A stretch of DNA of 64,000 nucleotides from Dehalococcoidia bacterium (GCA_030610855.1 JAUWQY010000005.1:1-64000); one strand, 5' to 3'; positions 39,441 through 50,107 are shown, counted from the stretch's first letter. The notes: a model not told the origin generated them from the letters alone. Made by a program: numbers and translations.

Positions 39441-42035
39441 ATGATACGGGAAATGGGAAAGGCACGTAGGCGAGCATCGCGGGGCATGGAACGGCTCAAG
39501 AGCGGCACATCATGGGCGGTGGAGCATATCAGGACCCTTCCGTGGCAAATCGTGAGGGGCCCTTCGGAAGGTTGGACGACCTTCATACTTCTACTGCTCT
39601 CTGTGATTCTGGCAGCCTGGTCAGTGGGAAGCGCGCTGCAGGTACCAGCGGGATTCTACGGCATGGTGTTCTGCAGCGTAGTGCTTGGTCTTCTCCTTGC
39701 CAAGAGGCGCTTTAACGGGTGGTTGCTAGTCATCAGTGGCTTCCTCATTGGTCTTTACCTTAGCTTTCATCAGCTCACCAGTCTGGCTGAAAGCGCAACT
39801 ATCGCTGACAGGTATGCAGAGGTGGGCACCCGCCTCTTCATATGGTGGCAAGCATTGCTGAGCGGTGGCCTCAGCACTGATACATTGCCCTTCAGCTTCT
39901 TAGTTCTGTTCGCCTCGTGGCTTGTGGGATTCACCTGCTCCTGGTCCTTGTTCCGCAAGCACAACATATGGGGCGCGTTGCTTCCCGGTGGAATCGTCAC
40001 AGTTGCCACCTTCACAGGTCTTCTCCCCGAAGAGCAGATGGTCCGCCTGTATCTGTATCTGGCTGTAGCCTTCCTCTTGATGGCGCGTCTGTTCAACCTA
40101 GAGCGGCAGCATGAGTGGAACCTCAGAGGCATCCGGCGCTACCCCCGGGATTCAAAGCTGCGCCTGCATGATGCCTTCTGGCTTGCGGTGACGGTTGTGC
40201 TGGTCACTTCCCTGCTCCCGGTGGAGCTGGCCAGGGTTGAGCCGGTCGCCGCAGTATGGGACAGGGTCAGCTCGTCAGTGAGAGTCATAGATGAGGAGTT
40301 TGCCAGGGTATTCGGTGGTGGGTCTGCTAGAGAACCGTACACGGCCTGTTTCTTCGGCCCTACGCAGGCTTTTGGAGGAGCCACAACCCTTGGAGAGGCG
40401 CCCGTTCTAATGATAGAGACACCCTTCGCCATCTACATTGCCGCCAGGAGCTACGATGTGTACACAAGCCAGGGATGGAAGACCAGCGACACGCAGCTGG
40501 TGTCTCCGGAATGGACGCCAGAACAAGGGGTAGAGACAGAGTTCCAGAAGTTGCAGGAGATTGAGGTGAGTATAACCAGTCTGTTCTCCCTCAGAGGAGG
40601 GGAACCCGTATGCCTGGGTGGCTATCCCATCGACATGTCGATTGACTATCGACTGGAAGTGCTGCGACCTGCTCGTTACCGGATATCTGTTGCCGCAAGC
40701 AGGCTAGACCCATCTGTAGCAGCAGAAAACCTCCCGCTTGATCTGCAGCAGGTGGTGCGGTGGCTACACGAACTGAGTGGTGCCTCCGGCGAACCCCTAA
40801 CAGAGTCGGAGATCAGATCCGTCCTGCCCGACGACATTCGGGTGGTATCTTGGGAACATAACGAGGAAAGAGTTGAGGAGGTTACCGTGGAGCGGTGTGT
40901 CTCAATGCCGCCAGATATCGTTTCGGTACGCACTACTCATCCACTTGACGCCGGGGGCTCTTACCAAGCTACGGTGCTTGTGTCGACAGCAACCGAAAGC
41001 GATTTGCTCGCAGCAGGTACCGACTATCCTGGCTGGGTTCTGGACAGATACCTGCAGCTTCCAGGCGATATACCCTCGCGCGTTATGGACCTTGCACAGG
41101 AACTGACCAGGGATGCTGAAACCCCGTACGAGAAGGCTGTGGCCGTACGCGACCATCTACGCGCCCTTGGCTATGCGCTGGATATAGAAGCACTACCTGA
41201 GGGCGCTGACGGCGTTGATTATTTCCTCTTTGAGCTGGAGAAGGGATACTGTCAATACTTGGCCTCTGCTATGACCGTGCTGCTGCGCGCTTCCGGAGTG
41301 CCATCTCGTATGGCAGTGGGGTATGGGCCTGGCGAGATAGCGGACTTGATCTTGCCTGGCGAGATAAGGGGCCTGCCCTTGCCCGACGGGGTGATCGGGT
41401 ACCCGCCTAGCGAATGGCAGCACTGGCAACCAGCGCTCATAGTACGGAACAGTCACAGCTGGACCGAGGTGTTTTTCCCAGAGTATGGCTGGATACCCTT
41501 TGAGCCCACTCCTAGTCTCCCCATCGTTGCTCATGGGGACCCTCCTCTTATACTACCCCAGCAGGATATAGAGGAAGGTATTGGCCCCTTTCCTGACAGA
41601 ACAGAGGATATTGGCCCCTTTCCTGACAGAACAGAGGATATTGGGGCAGCCGCTCCGTGGTATGTTTGGCCGCTGGGGATTTCTGTGGGGTTGGCTGTGC
41701 TCGGCATGGTCGCGTGGCTGCTGTGGAGACGCCTGCTGGGATCGGTCGTAGAGCCACGGGTGGCATATGCCAGAATAGGCTACCTTGCCGCATTGAGCCG
41801 GCTGGGCCCGCAGGAGAGCTTCACGCCTTACGAATATGGTCGTAGACTGAGGGCTGCATTGCCGGACATATCTGGGGCTATCGATAAGGTCGTGGACACC
41901 TATGTGCGGGCATGCTACGGGTGGCGTGATCTGAGTAACGAAGACGGGTCCCATATTGCCGAGGCATGGCCGCAGGTACGCGATCGGCTGCTGCGCCGCG
42001 CTCTCTGCAGTCTCTTACCCGGCAGATTCCGGTGA
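39441..42035 (+). CDS. TgpA-like transmembrane transglutaminase-like protein
   Basis: Multiple N-terminal TMs; KGYCQYLASAMTVLLRASGVPSRMAVGY, NSHSWTEVFFPEYGWIPFEPTPS; C-terminal TM plus DUF4129-like tail. Confidence 0.92.
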   Translation: MIREMGKARRRASRGMERLKSGTSWAVEHIRTLPWQIVRGPSEGWTTFILLLLSVILAAWSVGSALQVPAGFYGMVFCSVVLGLLLAKRRFNGWLLVISGFLIGLYLSFHQLTSLAESATIADRYAEVGTRLFIWWQALLSGGLSTDTLPFSFLVLFASWLVGFTCSWSLFRKHNIWGALLPGGIVTVATFTGLLPEEQMVRLYLYLAVAFLLMARLFNLERQHEWNLRGIRRYPRDSKLRLHDAFWLAVTVVLVTSLLPVELARVEPVAAVWDRVSSSVRVIDEEFARVFGGGSAREPYTACFFGPTQAFGGATTLGEAPVLMIETPFAIYIAARSYDVYTSQGWKTSDTQLVSPEWTPEQGVETEFQKLQEIEVSITSLFSLRGGEPVCLGGYPIDMSIDYRLEVLRPARYRISVAASRLDPSVAAENLPLDLQQVVRWLHELSGASGEPLTESEIRSVLPDDIRVVSWEHNEERVEEVTVERCVSMPPDIVSVRTTHPLDAGGSYQATVLVSTATESDLLAAGTDYPGWVLDRYLQLPGDIPSRVMDLAQELTRDAETPYEKAVAVRDHLRALGYALDIEALPEGADGVDYFLFELEKGYCQYLASAMTVLLRASGVPSRMAVGYGPGEIADLILPGEIRGLPLPDGVIGYPPSEWQHWQPALIVRNSHSWTEVFFPEYGWIPFEPTPSLPIVAHGDPPLILPQQDIEEGIGPFPDRTEDIGPFPDRTEDIGAAAPWYVWPLGISVGLAVLGMVAWLLWRRLLGSVVEPRVAYARIGYLAALSRLGPQESFTPYEYGRRLRAALPDISGAIDKVVDTYVRACYGWRDLSNEDGSHIAEAWPQVRDRLLRRALCSLLPGRFR
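41581..41640 (+). repeat. Perfect 30-bp tandem duplication within the transglutaminase gene
   Basis: ttggccccttt cctgacagaacagaggata occurs twice, exactly, at 41581..41610 and 41611..41640. Confidence 0.95.
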
Positions 42036-42117
42036 AACTGGTCGGTGTTCTGAGCAGTTCGCTGTGTGAATCAGCCGTTCTTTGAGAGAGTGTGCACCAC
42101 GGCAGTGGGTGTGTTTG

Positions 42118-43095
42118 TTAACCTCGGCCCGTGGCAACCCAACCGCTGGCCCGCCCACCGGGCACCGCTACCTGCCTTACTACCTCTTCAACAACGTGGC
42201 TCCCCTCCGCACGCTTCATACGGGCCGAGGGAGTGACAATCACGCGATGCCCCATCACTGGTATCGCCAGCTCTTTTACGTCGTCCGGTATTACGTAGTC
42301 CCGCCCCCGCAGCAGCGCCAGTGCCTGACAGGCGCGGAACAGAGCCAGTGATGCCCGGGGTGAGGCACCCAAGGCCGCGTCGTTGTGTGTTCGTGTGGCG
42401 TGGACCAGTGAGACTATGTACCGCTTTACCTGATCGTGGACGAAGACTGTTTTCACAGCTTCCTGGGCTTCGTTCACCTCATCTGAGCTTGCCACAGCGC
42501 CGAGGCTGTCAATGGGATGCTGCACGCGCTGCCTGTCAATGATCGATATCTCGTCATCAAGTGAGGGGTAACCCAGTTGTATACGAACCATGAACCGGTC
42601 CAACTGCGCCTCAGGCAAGGGGAAGATGCCCTCATGTTCGATTGGGTTCTCAGTTGCCACTAGCATGAAGGGACGGGCGATCTTATGCGTTATCCCGTCA
42701 ACCGTAACCTGTCGCTCCTCCATTGCCTCGAGAAGAGCTGACTGGGTCTTGGGCGTAGCTCGGTTGATCTCGTCTGCCAGCACGATCTGTCCCAAGATGG
42801 GACCTGGGCGGAACTCGAACTCACGGGTCTGCTGATTGAACACCGATACGCCCGTAATGTCACTGGGAAGCATATCCGGGGTGAGCTGTATCCTTTTGAA
42901 GACGCAGTCTATCGACCTCGCCAGGCTTTTGCCCAGCATGGTCTTGCCCACTCCGGGCACATCCTCTATGAGGATATGCCCCTGACCCAGGAGCGCTATG
43001 ACTGCCGTCTGTACTTCCCGGCCCTTACCGACGATGACCTTCTGTATGTTCTCTATGATTCTTTCGGCGATACCCCGGGCATCAGATTGTTCCAT
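42118..43095 (-). CDS. MoxR-family AAA+ ATPase
   Basis: [76 protein letters not shown]. Confidence 0.96.
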   Translation of the reverse strand: MEQSDARGIAERIIENIQKVIVGKGREVQTAVIALLGQGHILIEDVPGVGKTMLGKSLARSIDCVFKRIQLTPDMLPSDITGVSVFNQQTREFEFRPGPILGQIVLADEINRATPKTQSALLEAMEERQVTVDGITHKIARPFMLVATENPIEHEGIFPLPEAQLDRFMVRIQLGYPSLDDEISIIDRQRVQHPIDSLGAVASSDEVNEAQEAVKTVFVHDQVKRYIVSLVHATRTHNDAALGASPRASLALFRACQALALLRGRDYVIPDDVKELAIPVMGHRVIVTPSARMKRAEGSHVVEEVVRQVAVPGGRASGWVATGRG

Positions 43096-43448
43096 GTGGA
43101 ACCTCCGTGGTTGCTATCACAACTCAGCGTTCTCCGCCGCTCCGGCCACGCATCTGCGGCTGGATACCTGAGTTTCCACATTGTAACAGAGCCTATTGAA
43201 GCTGTCCAAAGAGCTTCTCAACCAGCCGTCGAGAACTCATCCAGGCCCTTTGACTTGCCTGAGTATTACACGCTACCATATGGAATGAGCGGAGCGGTTT
43301 TTCGCATGCAGCAGGCTGATCCTGACCGCGGTCGAGCGATTGTGTTGCTATGTTCAGGTCAGCCTTAGTGTGGTGGAAGAAGGCCGAGCCGGTCTTGTTT
43401 GACGCGGGCGAAAGCACCATGGTTTGGCAGGCCTGGATCTAATCTAAT

Positions 43449-44435
43449 ATGTGGCAAGTCATAGGACAGGACAGAATTGTATCTTTGCTGGATTACGGTA
43501 TTAGAACCAATACTGTAGCCCATGCCTATCTTCTGGTAGGGCCACCGCATGTAGGCAAGGGGACCCTGGCTCTAAACCTTGGTCAGGCCCTGAACTGCGA
43601 CGGGGCCGAGTCGCCTTGCGGTCAATGTCGTTCCTGCCAGCGGATTCTGGAGGGCAAGCACGCCGATGTCACCATTCTTGGCTTGGACTGTAAGACGGAG
43701 ATCGGCATTGATGATATCAGAGGACTGCAACGGCTGGCCAATTTGCCACCGTATGAGGGCAAGTGCAAGGTATTTATCATTGACGATGCTGAATACCTGT
43801 CCACTGAGGCGGCCAATGCCTTGCTCAAGGTATTGGAAGAACCACCGCAGAGGGTAGTTTGGCTTCTGCTAGCTGCTGAGGAGAAACACGTCTTACCGAC
43901 GGTTGTCTCCCGTTGTCAGCGGCTGGAATTGAAGCCCGTGCCATCACAACAGGTGCAAGAAATACTCGTCAACTCGTATAAGGTTGATATTGACAGAGCG
44001 AAGCTTCTGACCCAACTGTGCCACGGGTGCTTCGGCTGGGCATTATCCGCCCTGGCAAGTGATGGCATACTGGAGCAGCGGTCTCAAAGGATAGCCAAGC
44101 TATTCTCCTTGTTGACTGCTGACCTGGGACAAAGGTTTGCCTATGCCCAGGAACTAGCAGGCCAGTTTGGTCATAACCGGAGATCAGGGACAGAAGCGAT
44201 GGAAATCTGGCTTGACTGGTGGCGGGACTTGTTGCTCATTAAAGGCGGTTGTAAGGAGGCCATCATTAACACAGATCATAAGGTAGCTCTGGAAGAACAA
44301 GCCAGAGGATTGAGTCTGGGCGACATTAAGGGATTTCTTGCTGGTCTCTGCTCATTCGAGACGGGAATCTCTAAGAACGTGAATCCCCGTTTGGCACTGG
44401 AATCATTGATGCTCAGTATGCCCAGAAAGACCTGA
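43449..44435 (+). CDS. holB: DNA polymerase III subunit delta'
   Basis: HAYLLVGPPHVGKGTLALNLGQALNC, CQRILEGKHADV, LLKVLEEPPQRVVWLLLA. Confidence 0.93.
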   Translation: MWQVIGQDRIVSLLDYGIRTNTVAHAYLLVGPPHVGKGTLALNLGQALNCDGAESPCGQCRSCQRILEGKHADVTILGLDCKTEIGIDDIRGLQRLANLPPYEGKCKVFIIDDAEYLSTEAANALLKVLEEPPQRVVWLLLAAEEKHVLPTVVSRCQRLELKPVPSQQVQEILVNSYKVDIDRAKLLTQLCHGCFGWALSALASDGILEQRSQRIAKLFSLLTADLGQRFAYAQELAGQFGHNRRSGTEAMEIWLDWWRDLLLIKGGCKEAIINTDHKVALEEQARGLSLGDIKGFLAGLCSFETGISKNVNPRLALESLMLSMPRKT

Positions 44436-44492
44436 ATGTGAAATCCTGAACAGCAGTGCCATAGCGAAGTTTATGAATCGGGCTCCAGGGTC

Positions 44493-44498
44493 TATAAT
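44493..44498 (+). promoter_or_regulatory. -10 element of ricT
   Basis: TATAAT 8 nt before the ATG. Confidence 0.5.
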
Positions 44499-44506
44499 AC
44501 ATCCTG

Positions 44507-45292
44507 ATGGCTAAGATAATCGGAGTTAGATTCCGCTCTAGAGGGAAGACAGTTTACTGCGACGCTGGTGACATAGCTCTGCAGGTGAATGACTATGTAG
44601 TGGTGGATACTGACCGTGGTCCGGACGTGGCAAAAGTCGTCACCCTGGAGGCCGCACCCCAACCGGGCGAGCAGTTAGCGCGTATAGTACGCCAGGCTGA
44701 GGCGCGGGACTTGGAGGAGGCTTCGCTGAACCTCAAAGGAGAAGCCCTAAGCAAGTGCAAAGAAATGGCAGCCGAGCTTGGTTTACAGATGAAGCCGCTG
44801 TTGGCTCACTGTGATCCCGAGAATGAGCGTGTGACGGTATTCTTCAGCGCTCAAGAGAGGGTGGACTTCCGAGATTTGGTTCGGCAATTGAGCCACGCTC
44901 TGCAAACGCGGGTTGAGTTAAGACAGGCTGGCGCAAGGGACGAGGCTAAGCTGCTGGGTAGCATGGGAAGATGCGGCTATCCTCTGTGTTGCCAGAGTTT
45001 TCTCACCAACTTCGCTTCAGTATCTATCAAAATGGCCAAGGAACAGAGCCTGGCCCTCAATCCCATGAAGATATCGGGTATATGTGGGAGACTCCTTTGC
45101 TGCCTGGCATATGAAAGCAAGGATTATGCGGCCATGAAGAAGAAGATGCCTCGGCCAAGACAGGAAGTATTGACGCCCCGGGGTAAAGCCACAGTGATCA
45201 GCACTAACTTCTTGAAGGAAACGGTGACAGTGAAACTGGAGAACGAGACGATTAGTGAACTGCCTCTGGACCAGTTAGTTCAAGAAAGGTAG
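44507..45292 (+). CDS. ricT: PSP1-domain protein, RicT/YaaT family
   Basis: GRCGYPLCCQSFLTNFASVSIKMAKEQSLALNPMKISGICGRLLCCLAYE. Confidence 0.94.
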   Translation: MAKIIGVRFRSRGKTVYCDAGDIALQVNDYVVVDTDRGPDVAKVVTLEAAPQPGEQLARIVRQAEARDLEEASLNLKGEALSKCKEMAAELGLQMKPLLAHCDPENERVTVFFSAQERVDFRDLVRQLSHALQTRVELRQAGARDEAKLLGSMGRCGYPLCCQSFLTNFASVSIKMAKEQSLALNPMKISGICGRLLCCLAYESKDYAAMKKKMPRPRQEVLTPRGKATVISTNFLKETVTVKLENETISELPLDQLVQER

Positions 45293-45784
45293 ATACTTCT
45301 GCCATTCACTGTGATTGCTGAGAAGGCGATAGGGAATAAAGAAGCCATCATTACGAGGAGAACGCGGCTGACGCAGTAGCCTCATCCTTGCTTCATCCGG
45401 GCTGCGGCCACCCTTGCGTCGATTACAGGGAATGCAGGCGCTAACGACATTGTCCCAGGTGTGCTTCCCACCCCACCGCCGCGGAATAACGTGGTCCAAG
45501 GTTAACTCCTTGGTTTGCCGACTGCAATACTGGCAGGTGTACAGGTCGCGGTTAAACACCTCGAACCTGCTCAGTTTTCTCTCATGGCGGGGACGACTAA
45601 CCATGTAGACGAGGCGGATCACTGATGGTATCTGAAATGCGCGGCTAACGGAGTGCAGTTCACCTCTACTGTTTTCCAGTACTTCAGCTTTGCCGCGAAA
45701 GATCAATACAATAGCTCGCCGCGTGCGACATAGATTCAGAGGCTCATAACTCTGGTTAAGGACTAGAACCGGAGAATCCGTCAT
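45275..45784 (-). CDS. HNH endonuclease
   Basis: VLVLNQSYEPLNLCRTRRAIVLIFRGKAEV; CQYCSRQTKELTLDHVIPRRWGGKHTWDNVVSACIPCNRRKGGRSPDEA; start trimmed. Confidence 0.93.
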   Translation of the reverse strand: MTDSPVLVLNQSYEPLNLCRTRRAIVLIFRGKAEVLENSRGELHSVSRAFQIPSVIRLVYMVSRPRHERKLSRFEVFNRDLYTCQYCSRQTKELTLDHVIPRRWGGKHTWDNVVSACIPCNRRKGGRSPDEARMRLLRQPRSPRNDGFFIPYRLLSNHSEWQKYLPFLN

Positions 45785-46055
45785 AGCAGCAACCTTGTTG
45801 TCAGTGGTCCAGCTATTGTAGCAAGCCTTGCTGTCAGGTGCAATGTTCTCAGCGCCCCCTCCCCACCGCCCGTCATCGGGAGCGTAGCTGGGCAATCTCA
45901 TGGCCCTTGCCCGGAGGCTGTTTCGTGGCGATGAATCGGGAGTCGCAAAGACAGAGAAGAACCGTGCCTGGCAATAACAAGGCGAAGGTGCCTCACAACT
46001 GCGATGTTGCGTTCAATGACAGCTAATGGGTGCAAAATGCTTTCTGTTAGCTGGT

Positions 46056-46085
46056 TTGACAGCCAAAATTCCCCGATGCTACACT
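46056..46085 (+). promoter_or_regulatory. Promoter of nadK
   Basis: TTGACA - 18 nt - TACACT, 10 nt before the GTG start. Confidence 0.6.
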
Positions 46086-46095
46086 GCTCTCATCT

Positions 46096-46932
46096 GTGAA
46101 GCGTATCGGTATCCTGTATCACCCCTTATTGGAGAAAGCCCAGGATTTGGCTGAGAAGCTGGAAGAGCTTTTGTCCTCCCGGGGAGTCTCTTCGTGGCAA
46201 TGCTCAACCGGGGACGAGGACAAAGCTAAACCCCAGGTGGCGGGCACAGACTTGATCCTCAGCATCGGGGGAGATGGCACTATCCTCCGTGTTGCTCGAA
46301 TCATAACTCCGCTATCGGTGCCTATCTTGGGTGTGAACCTGGGTAGGCTGGGATTCATCACCGAGATTGATGGTGGTGAGGTTCTGTCCAGTTTACCCGA
46401 TTTGCTAAGAGGGGGAGGTTGGATGGAGGAAAGAGCAATGCTGGAGGCTCAGATTGAAGGCAAGAGCTTCCATGCCTTGAATGATGTGGTCTTGCGGAGT
46501 ATTGCTGTGCGCCTGGTTAACATAGAAGCAGAGATTGATGGCACGGCGATAACGACTTACCGGGCCGACGGCATAATCGCGGCTACAGCTACCGGGAGCA
46601 CCAGTTATTCGCTGGCATCCGGTGGTCCGATTCTTCATCCTCAGTCCAGGGAGATCGTCCTCCAACCAATATCCTGTCATCTGGGATTGAGTGACGCCCT
46701 GGTATTGCCTCCGCAGAGCATAGTTGATCTTAAGGTTGCCCGCAGGGACAGGGTTGTGCTTAGCGTTGATGGACAGGTTGAAACGCCTTTATCAGAGGGG
46801 CAAAGCGTGAGAGTGCAGCTCAGCCCATATACGGTTCGCTTTTTGAGAATTCATCAGCCAACCTATTTCTATAGCTCGCTGTGCGAAAAACTGAGAGGAG
46901 CAGGGAACGGAGGTCGATATAAGGGTCGGTAA
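46096..46932 (+). CDS. nadK: NAD kinase
   Basis: LILSIGGDGTILRVAR, GVNLGRLGFITEI, TGSTSYSLASGGPILHP. Confidence 0.96.
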   Translation: MKRIGILYHPLLEKAQDLAEKLEELLSSRGVSSWQCSTGDEDKAKPQVAGTDLILSIGGDGTILRVARIITPLSVPILGVNLGRLGFITEIDGGEVLSSLPDLLRGGGWMEERAMLEAQIEGKSFHALNDVVLRSIAVRLVNIEAEIDGTAITTYRADGIIAATATGSTSYSLASGGPILHPQSREIVLQPISCHLGLSDALVLPPQSIVDLKVARRDRVVLSVDGQVETPLSEGQSVRVQLSPYTVRFLRIHQPTYFYSSLCEKLRGAGNGGRYKGR

Positions 46933-47075
46933 GGCAAAGGCAAAGCTACTTCGATGCAGAAGATAGTCGGTCATCTGCCCGGGCTCTCCGACTACTATGA
47001 GATGGCTCTTGTTTTCTACTTCTAGAGCTGAAACGTGATAATCAGGCGATGCAGTTGTAGGCAAGGCGCAAGAGC

Positions 47076-47615
47076 ATGTTGAAGCCGGAAAAAACGCTGG
47101 CTACCCAGCAGATTTATCAGGGGCGCGCAGTGAATATGCGCGTCGACACTGTAGAGAATGCGGGCGGTGCAGAGACAACCAGAGAGGTCGTGGAGCATAG
47201 CGATTGCGTAGCTGTAGTGGTCATTGATGAACAGGATAACGTGCTGCTGGCTCGCCAGTTTCGCCATGCGGTGGGCAAGTTTCTTCTCGAAATACCTGCC
47301 GGTGGCATAGACTCTGGCGAAGAGCCTGTTGACACCGTGTGTCGCGAACTACAGGAGGAGATTGGCTATTTCCCCCGCAGAATAGAAAGACTGGGAGGTT
47401 TCTATACCACGCCGGGCTATGGCACGGAGTACCTCCATTGCTTCTTAGCTACCGACCTCCTATCCAGTCGCCTTGTAGCTGAGGATACCGAAAGCATCGA
47501 GCTACTGCGAGTCCCGTCAGAACAGATACCGCTGCTCATAATGTCGGGCGAAATCTGCGATGCCAAGAGCATCGCTGCCTTGCTTTTGTTCCTTTTCATA
47601 CGGCAAGGGAAGTAG
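47076..47615 (+). CDS. NUDIX hydrolase, ADP-ribose pyrophosphatase type
   Basis: AGGIDSGEEPVDTVCRELQEEIGY (Nudix box). Confidence 0.94.
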   Translation: MLKPEKTLATQQIYQGRAVNMRVDTVENAGGAETTREVVEHSDCVAVVVIDEQDNVLLARQFRHAVGKFLLEIPAGGIDSGEEPVDTVCRELQEEIGYFPRRIERLGGFYTTPGYGTEYLHCFLATDLLSSRLVAEDTESIELLRVPSEQIPLLIMSGEICDAKSIAALLLFLFIRQGK

Positions 47616-47850
47616 GCTCAGCTCTATTCTTCTCTGCGCCGGGTCACCGGCAGATTGAGGAAGTCAGCGGCGAGGGTTGTCCTCTCCTTGCTGGTGGGGA
47701 CGAGCTTCGCCCCTTCAAGTTGTTGATTGATGAGTCTGATCTGGCTAAGCCTGGCAACAAGGTAGAGGCGAAGCAGATGGCGCGCGCTCCGTCCACAGAG
47801 AGGGCGGTTGATTTCAGGTAGGATCAATCGCTATACTAGCGTAAAGGCGA

Positions 47851-48831
47851 ATGAGTTACAGCCTCACTGTCGAGAGTCTTGACAGCATCACCTCTTCCTG
47901 GCACGAGTTGCGTCACTGCTTGGAGTGGGGCTCGATTTTCGTTTTGCCCGCCTGGTTGAAGGTCTGGTGGGAAGTATTTGGCGGGGACGCAGAATTGTAT
48001 TTACGGATGCTGCGGCAGGGGGAGAAGGCTATTGGCTTTGCGCCACTTCTGGTCAATAAGGAAACGGCTTCGTTGATCGGCAGCGCTGACGTCTGCGACT
48101 ATCTAGACTTTGTTGTTGTCCCGGGAAGAGAGAGCGATTTCTTTCAGGTACTGCTCGATGATTTGAGGGAGAACGGTATAAAGAGCCTGGACCTGAGACC
48201 TTTGCGGCCCGATTCCACAGTGCTCAGTCACCTCGTGAACATCGCCCGAGAGCGAGGATATGAGGTTTTCTGCCGCCCTGACGATGTTTCTCTGGAATTG
48301 GATTTGCCTGCTACCTGGAATGATTACCTGTCAATACTGAAGAACAAGCAGCGCCACGAAGTCAGGCGGAAGCTAAGGCGGTTATGGGAGGCAGGCAGTG
48401 TAGAACATCGCTGTGCAGAGGTCGGCCATGAGCTTGAAGACCATCTGGATAGCTTTTTGAAGCTCTTTTCAGTGAGCCGGGATGAGAAAGCCAGCTTCAT
48501 GACTCCCAGGATGGAGTCCTTCTTCAGGTCACTGGCTAAGTCTATGGCTGAGATTGGCCTGTTGAGGTTGGGTATCCTGGAGCTGGACAAGGTGCCGGCG
48601 GCGATGACTATGGGTTTTGACTATAATGGCTCGCACTACCTGTATAATAGTGCCTATGACCCCCGGTTTAATCATCTAAGCGTGGGACTGCTCTGCAAAG
48701 TCCTTTGCCTCAAGGAAAGCATCGAGAAGGGCGTTAAGAAGTGGAGCTTTCTGAAAGGTGGAGAACCGTACAAATATCAGCTCGGTGCTCAGGAAGTACC
48801 CCTATACAGCTGCCAGATAACTATCTCCTGA
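47851..48831 (+). CDS. FemAB/BioF2-like GNAT-fold acyltransferase
   Basis: 326 aa; SFLKLFSVSRDEKASFMTPRMESFFRSL; LYNSAYDPRFNHLSVGLLCKVLCLKESIEKGVKKWSFLKGGEPYKYQLG. Confidence 0.8.
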   Translation: MSYSLTVESLDSITSSWHELRHCLEWGSIFVLPAWLKVWWEVFGGDAELYLRMLRQGEKAIGFAPLLVNKETASLIGSADVCDYLDFVVVPGRESDFFQVLLDDLRENGIKSLDLRPLRPDSTVLSHLVNIARERGYEVFCRPDDVSLELDLPATWNDYLSILKNKQRHEVRRKLRRLWEAGSVEHRCAEVGHELEDHLDSFLKLFSVSRDEKASFMTPRMESFFRSLAKSMAEIGLLRLGILELDKVPAAMTMGFDYNGSHYLYNSAYDPRFNHLSVGLLCKVLCLKESIEKGVKKWSFLKGGEPYKYQLGAQEVPLYSCQITIS

Positions 48832-48856
48832 CAACGATCATTAAGGGCGCACTCTG

Positions 48857-50107
48857 ATGCCAGTTAATCAAATGAGAGTAGCTATGCTCAGTGCCCACAG
48901 CTGCCCTGTGGGAAAACTGGGCACAAAGGACACCGGCGGTATGAGTGTTTACATCCGGGAGCTCGCCTGCGAACTGGCCAGGCGGGGGCATTTTGTGGAT
49001 GTCTACACTCGTGTTCATGACCCCAAGGACCGCCAGATTTATGAGTTCTGTCAGAATGCACGGCTCATTCACCTCGGGGCAGGCGAAGACGAGGAGATAC
49101 AGAAGCTGGCCGTGTACTCCTATCTTCCTGACTTTGCCTGCAACCTGGAAAGCTTCAGGAAGAACAACAGCCTGGAGTACGATTTGATATTCAGCCACTA
49201 CTGGCTTTCTGGGGTGGCAGGAACGTATTTGCAGCCATGGTGGCGTGTTCCCCATATCACGATGTTTCATACGTTGGGTGCGGTTAAGAATGCAGTTAAG
49301 AAAGAAGCTTATCTGTCACCGGGCGAGGACGATCCCGAACTTCGCATTGAGACGGAGAAGAGCCTGGTTCAGCAGTGCCATCACATCATCGCTCCAACGG
49401 AGAAGGAAAAGGAAGCACTCGTCGGGCACTATGGTGCGTCATCGGAGAAAATCAGCGTCGTGCCCTGCGGGGTGAATCTGGAGCAGTTCAGGGTATTGGA
49501 CAAGGCACAGGCCAGGCGGCATCTGGGTTTTGGCGATGATAAGATCGTTCTGTGTGTGGGCAGGATCGACCCCTTAAAGGGCGTAGACAAGTTGATAAGG
49601 ACTTTGCCCCATCTGCGGGATATCTCAGGATTGAAGCTGGTCGTCATCGGCGGAGGTGAAGATAGCCAGGCTGAAATAGAACAGCTACGAAGGCTGGCCC
49701 GTAACCTCGGAATGGAGCATGCAGTTGCTTTCCTGGGTTTGGTAAAGCATGAGCAGCTACCTCATTTCTACAACGCGGCTGACGTTTGTGTGGTTCCGTC
49801 CTATTACGAGAGTTTTGGTTTGGTAGCTCTGGAATCCCTGGCCTGCGGCACACCGGTAGTGGCTACTGATGTAGGTAACCATAGAATGGTCATCCGTCAG
49901 GGAGAGACGGGGTATGTGGTAAGAGACAATGCTCCCCGTCGTCTGGCCGATAAAATCGCCTTGCTTCTTGCCCGGCCCAGCTCAGATAAGAAGTCTGCCC
50001 TCTTGATTCGGGCATCGGTGAGCGAATTCGGCTGGTCCAGAATCGCTGAAGCAGTCATCAGAGATTGCCGGAGGGTAATGGCCAACTATCTGGCCCCTGT
50101 GTCCTGA
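48857..50107 (+). CDS. GT4-family glycosyltransferase (MshA-like)
   Basis: DTGGMSVYIRELACELARRGHFVDVYTR, FSHYWLSGVAGTYL, FHTLGAVKN, GVDKLIRTLPHL, PSYYESFGLVALESLACGTPVVAT. Confidence 0.92.
   Translation: MPVNQMRVAMLSAHSCPVGKLGTKDTGGMSVYIRELACELARRGHFVDVYTRVHDPKDRQIYEFCQNARLIHLGAGEDEEIQKLAVYSYLPDFACNLESFRKNNSLEYDLIFSHYWLSGVAGTYLQPWWRVPHITMFHTLGAVKNAVKKEAYLSPGEDDPELRIETEKSLVQQCHHIIAPTEKEKEALVGHYGASSEKISVVPCGVNLEQFRVLDKAQARRHLGFGDDKIVLCVGRIDPLKGVDKLIRTLPHLRDISGLKLVVIGGGEDSQAEIEQLRRLARNLGMEHAVAFLGLVKHEQLPHFYNAADVCVVPSYYESFGLVALESLACGTPVVATDVGNHRMVIRQGETGYVVRDNAPRRLADKIALLLARPSSDKKSALLIRASVSEFGWSRIAEAVIRDCRRVMANYLAPVS

Noticed and set aside
42976-43368. 130-aa plus-strand ORF overlapping the moxR 5' end
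   Set aside because: Antisense to moxR, no domain motif; likely chance ORF.
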